Assembly (NCBI RefSeq): GCF_041146395.1
Contig: NC_091008.1
Coordinates: 6,337,501 to 6,401,500, forward strand
Origin: Eulemur rufifrons
Taxonomy: Eukaryota; Chordata; Mammalia; Primates; Lemuridae
DNA: 64,000 nt
Direction of reading: 5' to 3'
Both the position numbers and the translations under genes were made by a program. Each line of letters opens with the position of its first letter. Positions within the stretch are counted from its first letter, which is position 1. Shown here piece after piece: positions 11,187 to 21,620 of the stretch. A model generated the notes under the pieces. The model was not told where the DNA came from. It searched no databases and worked only from the letters and a program-made list of their open reading frames with translations.

Positions 11187-11350
11187 TTGGGAAGATTATT
11201 CCAAATTCCTGCAGAAAAAGATATAAAATTGTAAGTGGGGCAGGGACTGGAAAGTGTCTGCTTATATTTCGGCATCAGCCCCGACCGTGGTGAAAGAATC
11301 AGCATGTTAGAGTGAGAAAAGGACATGACAGCCGTCTGCGTCATTCTCAT
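11187..11350 (+). repeat. Second copy of part of the LTR-like sequence
   Basis: This ~164-bp stretch matches 9347-9509 in the same orientation with few differences ('ccaaattcctgcagaaaaag', 'gactggaaagtgtctgctta'). It includes the TATA-like segment. Similarity ends sharply on both sides. It may be what is left of a partner LTR, or a separate duplication. It shows CpG where the first copy shows TG or CA in places (for example 'ttcggcatc' against 'ttgagcatc'). Confidence 0.75.
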
Positions 11351-12389
11351 TCTCAGGGGGCTTCGCCGCCAGTCATCCTTTCTTCTACTTTGCCCTTTCA
11401 TCCCCAGTAACTGCGGCTCACCAGAATCTTCTCTGTTACCTTCTCTGGTCCGACTCGCGGGCTAAACCCACGCGCAGCTCACACCGGCTTCTCGGCTCTG
11501 TTTACTCCCGAGGAATCTCCCAGAACCCCTTTGCCTTGGCTCCGCCACAGAACAGTCTTCCTTTGGAAGAAAAATGCTGGCTGGATCATCCCTGTTATCC
11601 TCTAATTCCCTTTCATTTGATGAAATCCTAGATGGCTCCTTTGGAGAAGCGTTCGACAGAGTGAAATTGAAACGTAGTAAAATTTATCTGTAACTAAAGA
11701 GTATGTGAAATCGCGCTTATTCTGTAGCATCCTGGAGAGCAGGGGTAGCTTTGGTCTCTGTGTGCCTGGAAAGTAGTTCATCAAGAATAGGAGAGCCTTT
11801 GAGGTATAGACACATTCCTTCAGTGTTGTATCAGCGAGGCGAGGCGTGGGCGTGAGAAGACTGGTCCGAGGTGGTGGCAGATGCTGTGGATGTCCTGTGT
11901 CATTGCCCCTCGGCCCGCCTGAGTTCAGCTGCAGCTGTGACCCACGGTTTCCTGCAGGCCGAGTCTCCCCTCAAGACCCGTGGTTCTCTGCTACTCACCT
12001 GAGCACCTTCCCTGGAGCCCCAGGAGCGCCCTCAGCCGCTCAGGAGTGCAGGGGTGTCAGGGCTCCTGGGGACAACCTTCAGTCCGTGAGAGATGGGAGA
12101 CGATGGGCAGAAACCCTGTCTTTCAGTTCCATGCCCCCCTTCCCCCCCCGTAATTCAGAGGCATGTTCCGCGCCGTTTCTCAGAAGGTCCCCAGCAAGAC
12201 TGAGCCCAGTTGCCCACAGTGCTAACCCTCTGACTCACACATCCTTTTTTTGGATTTTTTTCCTTCCTCATCTCACTTTCCCTATTTTCTCACTCGTATT
12301 TCTGAGGATCACTTTCCAGAGAAACTACCTGAACCCAAATCTCTGTCTCGGGATTGGCTTTGAGGAGAACTCAAACTAGGACAGGATCC
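11351..12389. other. Unclassified segment, somewhat CpG-richer than its surroundings
   Basis: It holds the second-longest plus-strand open frame of the window (11846-12379, 177 codons). The frame has proline- and serine-rich low-complexity composition, no domain I recognise and no clear splice context, so I do not call it a gene. The final part resembles worn interspersed repeat sequence but cannot be assigned. Confidence 0.35.
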
Positions 12390-12500
12390 CAGCTATACAC
12401 TTAAGTAGCCCTGAGGCTTTGAGGAGGTTATTTTATTTTTCTGGGTCTAAGTTTCCTGACCTGTCAAATAAGACAGCTGGACTAAATTGATAATTTTCCT
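12390..12500 (+). repeat. MIR-related fragment
   Basis: 'gggtctaagtttcctgacct' followed by 'aaataagacagctggactaa' resembles the 3' part of a MIR-type SINE ('ctcagtttcctcatctgtaa' and 'ggactagatgat'). Confidence 0.5.
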
Positions 12501-13111
12501 ATTTCATTAGCTGCAGAACTCTTTTTTTTATTAAATTAAATCGTAAACAGAACATTAAAATGTATGTTTTTATTAGTGAGGAACATGTTTCTTGGGTAGT
12601 TTAAAGCCTTTTTTGGTTTGTAGGGCATTTAGTTCTTTGTAGACAACTGAGGCATATTCTTGAGTTCCTGTGATTCATCGTAGCACAATTTTAGAATAGC
12701 TGCAGTAAATTACTTGTAAGGCTCGTGAAAATTCTAAAATTCTGAGATTTTAATCATGAATAAAGGTCCTTGAGGAGCTTTTTACCTCCACCCTAATCTC
12801 TGGGTTATTTCCTAAACTCCAAACCCATGAAGATCCAGTTTAGAATCTTTTGTATATTTCTGAAGAACAAGTCAGAAATGTAATTTCCTGGCTCCACGGC
12901 ATGCCATGGTTTCCCAGGAATGTCAGTATAAATACTGTAAATTCTGATGATATGTTGGGTGCTTATGGGGGCAAACAGCCCTCATTAAAATTTTTCTTCT
13001 ACTTCATCATGAGGACTTTGAGGCAACTTTCCTACTATTTCATTGACAGGAACAAGTTGTATAATATTTTCAGCTTTAACACAGATGAAACCCATACAGA
13101 ACTTACAAGTA
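12501..13111. other. Unique DNA
   Basis: No gene is supported. A 123-codon frame at 12850-13221 runs into the DNA transposon and is a chance frame. Confidence 0.4.
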
Positions 13112-13664
13112 CAGTCATGGACCACATAATGACATGCTCCTACTTTGCATGGACAGAGCCCCCTGCTGTCATGGGTTCTGGAGGGCCTTGCTCTGCTAGG
13201 TGTCAACAACTGATTGGCTGAATGGAGGAGAGGGGAGGGAGTGGGGAAGGTCTGGAGGCAGCATGAGCTGGTTGAGCCACGTGGGCTGGGTCAGCGAGGA
13301 GCCACTCAGGGAGTGGGAGCAGCAGCTATTTATAATTATTTAAATATTTGCACTACCAATATGGCCACTAGACATTATGCATTTTCAGTCAGTGATGGAC
13401 CACGTATACAACGGTGGCCCTGTAAGATAACACTGTATTTTTACTGTACCTTTTCTATGTGGAGATATGCAAATACTTACCATTGTTTTACAACTACATA
13501 CAGTCTTCAGTACAGTAACACGCTATACAGAGTTGTAGCCTAGGAGTGATAGGCTATACCATCTAGGTTTACGTAGGTACGTTCTACGATGTTTGCATAA
13601 TGGCTAAATTGCCTAATGATGCATTTCTCAGAATATATCCCTGTCATTAGGTGACACATGACTG
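13112..13664 (+). mobile_element. Non-autonomous DNA transposon with inverted ends, TA-flanked, carrying a nested repeat
   Basis: The left end 'cagtcatggaccacataatg' (13112) and the reverse complement of the right end 'cattaggtgacacatgactg' (ending 13664) match at about two thirds or more of the positions, including the outer eight. The dinucleotide before the left end is TA; the one after the right end is TG, a one-base change. TA duplication fits a Tc1/mariner-Tigger-type element, by family knowledge. The body holds 'gtagcctaggagtgataggc' and 'taccatctaggttta'. The unclassified repeat copy C sits inside, near the left end. No transposase frame is present. Confidence 0.75.
13153..13378 (+). 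repeat. Unclassified repeat, copy C, nested in the DNA transposon
   Basis: It matches copy A along its whole ~226 bp. The transposon sequence reads '..cataatgacat' before it and '..cattttcagtcagtgatgg' after it, so the insertion falls in a 'cat' triplet that now appears on both sides. That places an insertion block at about 13138-13380, slightly larger than the shared unit. This is the best copy for defining the family's ends. Confidence 0.75.
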
Positions 13665-14694
13665 TGTTTTAGGAAGCTTATGTGCTGTAAAATTTTTTTT
13701 TTTTTTTCACTCTTAAATCTTAACTCTTGGCCGCTTACATAATTCTCAAATGTTGTTTTCCTTTCTGCACCAAGGTATTTTGACGAGGGTTTTAAAATAC
13801 GATAACTTTGTTCCTTAGAAGTCTCCACATGCCTCTTCATTTACTCCTTTCCCACACTTTCTGCCTAAGCTGGGATCTGGACTTCCGTCAGCCTGTCTTC
13901 CCTACTGTTTTTCTTTGAACACATGGTACAGCCCACTGTCCTTCCACGTAGACCACGAAACCTCAACCACTTGCTTTCCCGCTCGATTGGTCCCTGCACA
14001 TCTTGCACCTTTGCCAGTCTTCCCAGGGACACTTTCTCCTCACCTCTTAAACCCTGGACGTTTGCTTGTAGAAATGCACCGGGAAAAAAAAAAAATCCTC
14101 CCTTGCATTTTTATTTTCTAGAGGATTGGTTGTTATCTCATTTCCATTGTGCATCAAATCTTTGCCCTTATGATCACATAGTTTTCCCTTTTTTTCCCTT
14201 CAAGATGAATTGGACAGAGAATCAGATTCAAGGAGTCATTTGGAGAAGAGGTAGAATAATCTCCAACCCAGTTTCTGACAAATGCACGTACCTAGACAAC
14301 GTGTACCCAGGACGACATACATTTCTCCAAAATACAATCCTTAGTGCGGTTAGCTCAGTGTTTCTTAGTGAATGTGAAAGAAAATAATTTATATAACCGT
14401 ATCAGCCCAGCCACGGAGTCTCGTGTTTCCAGGGGAGCCGATAGCTTTAAGTTCCTTTTATAAGTACTTTGTTTACCCAGCAATCTCCCGTAATGTTTTC
14501 TTTGCTTTGAAATACAGGACAGCCATTTTGTCGACACTTTTTAACATTCTAGAGAAAATAAACTTCCCTCTCCTAGGCAGTTTTCTTGAGTCATTCAGCT
14601 GCATGTGTAGCCCTTTAAATTGTTTAGTTTCTGAGCTCCAGCTTTTCTTTCCTGAGAGGTGTACCCCACTGAATGACATCATTAGACGTATTCC
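13665..14694. other. Unique DNA
   Basis: A poly-T run is at 13693-13707. The 154-codon frame at 13923-14387 overlaps another plus-strand frame and has no recognisable domain. Confidence 0.4.
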
Positions 14695-14830
14695 TCACCC
14701 AAGCCCCCCGGCTGAGCAATGTGTCTCTTACCTCCCACAAGTGACTGTAAGTTCCTACAAGGCAGGAGCTCAGCTAAGCAACGTGTTGGGTACGTGATAG
14801 CTCCTTACTATATGCTGGCTGAACAAATCG
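14695..14830 (+). repeat. L2 LINE 3'-end fragment
   Basis: 'gactgtaagttcctacaagg' with 'caggagctcagc', then 'ctccttactatatgctggct' follow the sense L2 3' UTR pattern. Confidence 0.6.
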
Positions 14831-16499
14831 CCAAATTACTGAAACATATGTTTTAGAAGTTGCTTTTGGATGAGGCTTCGTTAGGAACTTTCTGAATGGC
14901 TCGAGATTTCGTGATTTGGCTGTTTTTCAGAAGCTCAGACTGGCTTTTTTGTTGTTTCCAGGTCCACGTATGAATTATGCATCTGAAGTTTCTCTCCTAC
15001 TGTGCTTGGCTTTGATGGCATCCCAAGCTTTGAGTTTTCCATTTTTCTCTGTCAGATCGTAATACTTTATCTCATTCTTGGTATGGCTTTTCCACATGGG
15101 GCAGTGATGCGAAAAACAAAATCCCTTTCATTTACTTTCCTGCTGTCGTGTGCGTGCCCAGGTTTCGCTGTGGTCTTATCAGGTGTCAGCCCACACCCTG
15201 CCCAGATGACCAGGGGTCCTGTGACAGCCGCCGGGGCAGCGGTACACTCACCACAGACTAGTTTGGGGACCTTCCAGTGCGAGGAACAGCTACTTTCTCT
15301 CCCGTTTTCGTTCCAAGATCCTGCAGCAAATTAAGCCAGTATGTCTCTGCATTGTGTTTCGTATTATTTCTGGGCAGCAGTCAGGACGGATGTGTTATTC
15401 CCTTTAGCCACCAGCGTTCCTAACAGTTGGCCAGCAGTTGGCCGTAGGTACGGCACTTGACAAGTTTCATATGTTTTTCCTCGTTTTACTTCTTCTCGTT
15501 TTTCCCTTTCGCGGAACTTCTCTCGGCACATTTATTTTGAAGGCGTTTCTGTTCTTTACTGTTCTGTTATGACACCTGTCAAGAGGTGTTTCCAGGTGGA
15601 GACGGTGGGGGTGGCGAACTGCGTGCCCAGTGCGGATCCACCGTAGGTGTCAGCAGCCCTGAGGTGGCCCCAGAACAGGGTCTGCATTTGTTGTCCTCCC
15701 GTCTCACCAGCCGTCTCGATTTGCCGTCACAGATGTTGATGACACTGGACAGGACCCTTCCCTCATTATTAGTCATGTTTTTAGACGGTGGCAGATGACA
15801 ACAACAAAATAATTTTGCTCTTCTCATCTTCTTGCTAACCTGGTACTTCCTGCCCCTTCCTGCCATAATGTGTTGATTTTCTGAGCCTTGATAATTTCCC
15901 TCCCCCTCACTTTTAAAGCCTCGTGTTTATTATATGCCCTATCGATTGATGACAATCAAGAGGGGGAGGTAACTGTTTATGTTATTTTATTTTCCCATCC
16001 AGTGGTTTGGATGCTGCTTGTAAGGCTAAGATGGCAAAGGGGAGAAGAGAGAAAATGCATGTGGAACTGTTTCCCTTCTGTTCCTCTCCGTCCTAGGATT
16101 CCATCTTCCTGTATTTTCTCCTTACTCTTGTTTCTTCTCACCCCCTCACTCACCCTGGCCCTAACCCCCAACTTCATGTCTCTGTCACCCCCATTTCCCA
16201 ATGTGTCTTTTGAACACAAGACTTCCCGCAAATTCCCTTAGTCAGTTGATGAAGGCTCTGAGGAACAGAGGAGGGAAATGACCTGCCAAGTTCCTGGAAA
16301 TAAGCCCTAGAAATAGGTGAGTGTTGGAGCTTGTCCTTCTGGAGGTCCAGCTCGGATCTTCCTGCCTCTGTGGGAATCTCTCCTGCGTCCTCCTCCGCTT
16401 TCTCTAAAGACAGAGCCATTCTCTCCTGCCTCTGTTTTCTCGTGGCACTTTATATATCCCTCAGGACAGCATTTATCTCAGGATATTATGACTGGAGTT
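14831..16499. other. Unique DNA
   Basis: No gene or clear repeat is recognised. Moderate CpG content occurs around 15220-15270 and 15590-15720, without other promoter signs. Confidence 0.4.
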
Positions 16500-16635
16500 T
16501 ATTTCTTTTCCCTATTGGAATGCGAGACACTTTATGGCAAACACTGTGACATTTATTCACGTGTCCCCTGGGCCTAGAACAGTGCTTGGCACATGGCGGA
16601 TGCTCGCTAAGAATGAGTTCCGTGAATGATGCAGC
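16500..16635 (+). repeat. L2 LINE 3'-end fragment
   Basis: 'gggcctagaacagtgcttgg' and 'cacatggcggatgctcgcta' followed by 'gaatgagttccgtgaatga' match the sense L2 3' end. Confidence 0.7.
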
Positions 16636-17972
16636 CATGCTGTGTGGTTGGCCGCTGTTTTTATTCTTGTTTCCCGAGGTCCTGTGTTACATGTTGTTTA
16701 GCGTGTACCGACAGAACAGCATCCCCCTTTTGACTCAGAGAAACATACAAGACAATGTGGATCTTAGTTCTGGAAGTTTCATCACAAAGGTTCCATTTTT
16801 AAGTTAAAAGCAGGCCTAATCTGCCCATGTTATGGAATCTCCTTTACAACAACTATGAAATGAGTTTAAACATGAAGGCCACGTTTCAAAATAACAAGTT
16901 CAATATTTATAATCCGGATTTTCTCAAGGCAGTGAGAATTTTGTGTACATGCACATGTAGTTGCTGCCTGAGGTCATTTTACGTGGCTGTGTAAGCTTTC
17001 TACGTGGCTGTGTAAGCTTTCAATTTACATATGAAATATTACCAAATTGTTTACATCCATGGGTTTCTGACAGCATTGCAGCCCGACCTGCAGTGGATCT
17101 CCCCGTGTAGGCACAGAAAAAGACCCACCTTTGTTCCAGATTTTAACTCATGGGCAGAAGTAAGTTATTAAAGGAGTCAGGAGAGAAGGAAAAAAAAAAA
17201 AATAGCTGTGCTTCTAATAGAAGAAAGCAAGCAAATGTTGATTCAATCAATTGATTTACTTTTAAGTAAGAGAACAGATGTTTTCTGTTAGGTCCCTGGT
17301 GAAAATTCAGTAGGCGCCAGTGATACTGTAGGACCAGTGGCTTCTGATAAAACATGAAGCGAAGGTCTGGGCTGCTCTTGCTAGACGGGCTTTTGCCCCA
17401 CAGGCCTGTCACTGTGCTGCCATCTTTCCCTCCAACAGGAGTCAGCACTCCCTTCTCTGTGCCCTCACGGCCTCTCTCACTGCCCACCCACATTTGCCCT
17501 GTATTTCTGAAAGCAGGACATTTTGGTACTTTTGTGTTACTTTAGAATATTAATTGTAAAGAGTTTAATTCTCTACTTAGAGACTGCCGAGCCCCACATT
17601 TTCTGGCCCAGCAGAAACACCGGTGGTGTCTTCCGACCTTACCTGGGCTCCGGCCTCCTCTCTGAGCAGTTGAGTTCGAAGAGTGGGCGAGGTGTTTGTC
17701 CCCTGATGCTGTCTTTATAACCTGCCCGGCAGCCTTGCTATGGAAACACTAACCAGAGCCCCACTCACTAAAACTTCAAAGGCTTCCTCCAGAGGTTTCC
17801 GAGAGTCTACATTCTCCAAAATGCCAGCTTTTCTTTTTCAGCTTCTTAACAATCACTTGCGGTAATATGAGTCTTTTCCTTCTCATAAACACTCCCATTA
17901 TGTTCGTAGCCTTGGAATTTCTTTGCCAAACATAATTTGTTCTTACGTTTTCAAATCATACCTCATCTTCTT
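16636..17972. other. Unique DNA with a short tandem duplication
   Basis: A 20-bp unit, 'tacgtggctgtgtaagcttt', is present twice in tandem at 16980-17020. An A run is at 17190-17202. No gene is recognised. Confidence 0.45.
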
Positions 17973-18346
<374 letters not shown>

Positions 18347-18424
18347 CAAATGAGCCACCCTCTCGCCCATCATTTGACAAACAACTCTGCCAAAATGTAA
18401 ACGCCTTATGATCCGGGAATGTTA

Positions 18425-18505
18425 TGTTCTGATTTTAGAGCCTGTGCAGAGAGTGGTTCCTAGTACATAGTAGGTGTGCAGTCAATTTTTGTTAAATGAA
18501 GTCAG
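18425..18505 (+). repeat. L2 LINE 3'-end fragment
   Basis: 'gtggttcctagtacatagta' and 'ggtgtgcagtcaatttttgt' correspond to the sense L2 end ('cagtgcctggcacatagtag', 'gtgctcaataaatgtttgtt'). Confidence 0.6.
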
Positions 18506-19474
18506 ATGTCTCTTTTATAATCACTTATTAGAACCCATGTTTAGGCAAGCCTAGCCCATCATAAATGTCCCACTGAGGAAATCAAGATAGCCAAATAACC
18601 AAAGAAAATTTTTCCTTAGTCGTATTTTCCATGATGAATTTTCCTCTTATCACCTATGCATTTTTGTGCTGATAATCTTGGTCTGTATATCCATTTGCTT
18701 ACAATCAGTCTGTATTGGATGACAACAGCACTGATAATCTCTAGAACTATACAGTGGCCATTTTCGTATGGCGTTGGGAGGCACAGGGAGCGTTTCACCA
18801 TCCAGCAGTTCTCACCCTATGGGAGGTAGAACGAGTGCCCACTTTCTGATGCCTGCCCAGGATAGGCTGGCGCCTCCTTGGAACCACATCTCATTGTTTC
18901 ACTGAAGTATGCGGAGGGGGTGATTAAGGATGGACTAAGACACACGGACACTCTTCCATGGTTCCTTTCCCAGTGCAGCTATATTGGGTTTCTCCTGATC
19001 TTCACCGCTTGGTGTCATCCTTTAGCCTGTCCCCCAAATTAAAACATCTGCACTAGGAGCAGGAGAGCATTCCTGAAGCAGGAGCCTGAGGAATGCTTGT
19101 CTGAATGGAGCTAACTTCTTACCCTCCCCAAGGGGCAGAGGTGTTGATAGTTTCCATCAGTAATGACCTCATAGGAAAGCTGTGTGCACCGCAAAAGCCA
19201 CCGCCACACCTGGCACCGATTCAGGGGGAAGCTGGAGCCTGAGTCTAAGTGATCGTTGAGACGGAACTACCCTGTCTCCGATCTGGGCTATCTGTCGGCT
19301 CCTAGCAGATTGGGGAACAGCATGGAAGAGTCTGTTGAAACCATATCTTCCCTCTGCAGACAAAGAGCACCTGATTTCCCAGCCTTAAAATATTTTATAT
19401 GGATAATTCAGACATGTTAAAATAACTTTCCTCCTTAAAAAAATCCCCACAATCAATTACTTACTAACTTATGC
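18506..19474. other. Unique DNA
   Basis: No gene or repeat is recognised. Confidence 0.4.
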
Positions 19475-19870
19475 ATGCATTCACTCATTAATCAACCCAT
19501 GCTTGGCGACTGCTAGCTGGGAGGTAAACACTGTGAACAGTGCCGGGGAGAGCAAGCCCAGACTCGCCCCTGCCCGCATGAAGCTTCCAGTCCATGAGAG
19601 AGAGAGAGAGAGAGACCGCAATCAAATAATCACACAGTTGGACAGAGATACATACTGTGAAGGAAGAGGATGTCATTCTTAGAAAGGATATAACAGAACA
19701 AATTTCACATAGGTTGGGGTCAGGGAAGGATTGTGTGAGCTACAACATTTAAAGGAAGAATGGACATTAACCAGGTGAAGGGGATAGGGAGAACTTTCCA
19801 GGCACAGAGACCAGTGTGGGCAACAGGACCCTCTTGCAAGAGACAACGTGAAATATTCAAGAAATGTGCA
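19475..19870 (-). repeat. L2 LINE fragment with internal (GA)n
   Basis: On the plus strand it reads 'gcattcactcattaatcaac', 'gcatgaagcttccagtccat', a (GA)10 tract at 19596-19615, then 'ggtcagggaaggattgtgtg' and 'ctttccaggcacagagacca', which is the antisense order of the L2 3' region. Confidence 0.75.
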
Positions 19871-20209
19871 AACAAGGTTCAGGGCAAATATGACTCAGAT
19901 GCATCTTGAAGGGTCGCTAGATGCAGACCAGGAAGATACTTTCTCTCTATCTTCCTCTTACGACCTGGCTGTTGTTTCAGCTCCATTCCAGGGTCCCACT
20001 AAAATCCAACCCCAAGTGGAGGATAGGGAGACTCAATGAGCACACAGCCATGGCTGAGCTTTTGCCTCTGCTTAGCACAGTGTAGGTAACAGTCCTTCAT
20101 CTTATGAACCTCCAAAAGCAACAATAAACCCTTTCGCAGAATTGAGGAATACTAGCTAGGTAGAAAGGAAATGTAGCCAGTTGGTTTATCAACTGTCTTC
20201 TTGTCGTTG

Positions 20210-20660
20210 GGCTGGATCCTCAGCCCTTCATTATCTGGCTTGTCTCTGTGATTTGTCTGTATTTTCTTCCACTCTTGCATGCTAACATGCGTTTCACCTC
20301 CAGCCTGAGCTACTTCCTGGTCTCAGAACCCTCCATGATATTCCAGCACCAGCGTTTGCTGATGTCAGAGGTGAGCTGCCAGTTGTCTCTTCCAGGTGAA
20401 CCCTTTCCGCTGGCAAAGACTCAGTTTCACCACTGTTTGTTCTGTAGAGCCATCTCTGTCTCAGGGTTCCCTATTTTTATCTCTATTTATGGACTTTCAA
20501 AGCACAGTCTAAGAAAGTACAATTTGTTGAGGTGGCTTCTCTGTGTGTCTTCCTCCACTGGATTCAGAACGGAGTCACATTGTTAGTATCCTTAGCACCT
20601 CACACGGTACCGTCTACATGGCTTTGGCTCAGTAAATGCTTGTTGAAGACACAAATATAC
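20210..20660 (+). repeat. L2 LINE fragment
   Basis: Sense L2 order: a degenerate coding part ('cttcattatctggcttgtct'), 'cagtttcaccactgtttgtt', then 'gtatccttagcacctcacac' and 'ctcagtaaatgcttgttgaa'. The 112-codon frame inside it is not intact RT. Confidence 0.7.
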
Positions 20661-20884
20661 AAATGAATTTAAGAAATAACAGTGGTCTCTGTGGCGTAGA
20701 AAACACTTGCCTAAAGACAGAGAAACAACGGGAAAGTCGTACTCCTTATAGAAATTCTAGAATGGTACAGGTTTACTCTGGAACTCTGTACAATTTCTAT
20801 GGCGATAGATATTTGTAAGTAAAATATGCCTGCAATAAATTGATTGCAGAATTATTCCTAAATATTTACCCCTCCCTGTATACA

Positions 20885-21330
20885 CACACTTTATAATAAA
20901 ACTTTGTAGCCCCTATCATCAAGGGGTCAAGTGTATTTCCCCATCCTTTGAATCTGGGCTGGCCTCGTGACTTTCTTTAGCTGACAGAATTCTGCCGAAG
21001 GCTGAGCCAAGACTTCCAATAGCCTTGCGCCATTCTGCCTCGTCTCTTGGAATCCTGCCACTCGGTGAGAGCAAACCTATGAGAAGGAATCTGGGCTATT
21101 CTGATGGGGGATGAGGAACCATGTGGAACAGAGATAAATCATCCCAGCTGAGATCTGCCTGGACCAGCCAGTCCTCGGTGGACCTGCCAGTTCACTGCAC
21201 ACGCGGGTGCCAGCCAAGGCCACTCAGTGAGTTTGGCACACGTCGTAACCAGCACAATCAGGAACTAAATAAATGAATCTTTTAGGCCAGTAGACTAGGG
21301 AGTAAAATTACGCAGAAAAATATTTCCCAG
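20885..21330 (+). mobile_element. Worn MaLR/MLT1-type LTR
   Basis: 'tatttccccatcctttgaat', 'ctgggctggcctcgtgactt', 'ctcttggaatcctgccactc', 'gaggaaccatgtgga', and an end near 'aaataaatgaatcttttagg' follow the layout of an MLT1-class LTR of the ERVL-MaLR group. It is diverged and no internal coding region is attached. Confidence 0.55.
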
Positions 21331-21364
21331 TGATTACCCATTTTTACCTCAACAGTTTATTTTT

Positions 21365-21620
21365 AAAATTTACAAAGTATTTATTGAGTACCTTCTATAT
21401 GCAAACCACTGCTTTAGGCTTTCATGGGATGATACATGAGTAAGTACATATAGTCCCTGTCTGCAAAGAAATGTGATAAAACTCCTAGGTGGAAGTAAAC
21501 AGATGTATACGCAAGGTGAAGTATAGCTTCAAGACGCCATTACCTAATTGGTCGATGGTAGATTATCCACAGGAGGAAAGAGGGTGGAGTGACCGGGGAG
21601 CAGTGGAAGTTTCTCTGAAA
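21365..21620 (-). repeat. L2 LINE 3'-end fragment
   Basis: 'tatttattgagtaccttcta' and 'tatagtccctgtctgcaaag' are the antisense L2 3' end. The similarity fades after about 21600. Confidence 0.65.

Noticed and set aside
11846..12379. 177-codon plus-strand open frame
   Set aside because: It has no recognisable domain, a low-complexity P/S/F composition, and lies in GC-richer DNA where stops are rarer. No splice or promoter context supports it.
13923..14387. 154-codon plus-strand frame overlapping another
   Set aside because: Two overlapping frames of similar length with no domain are expected by chance in C-rich DNA.
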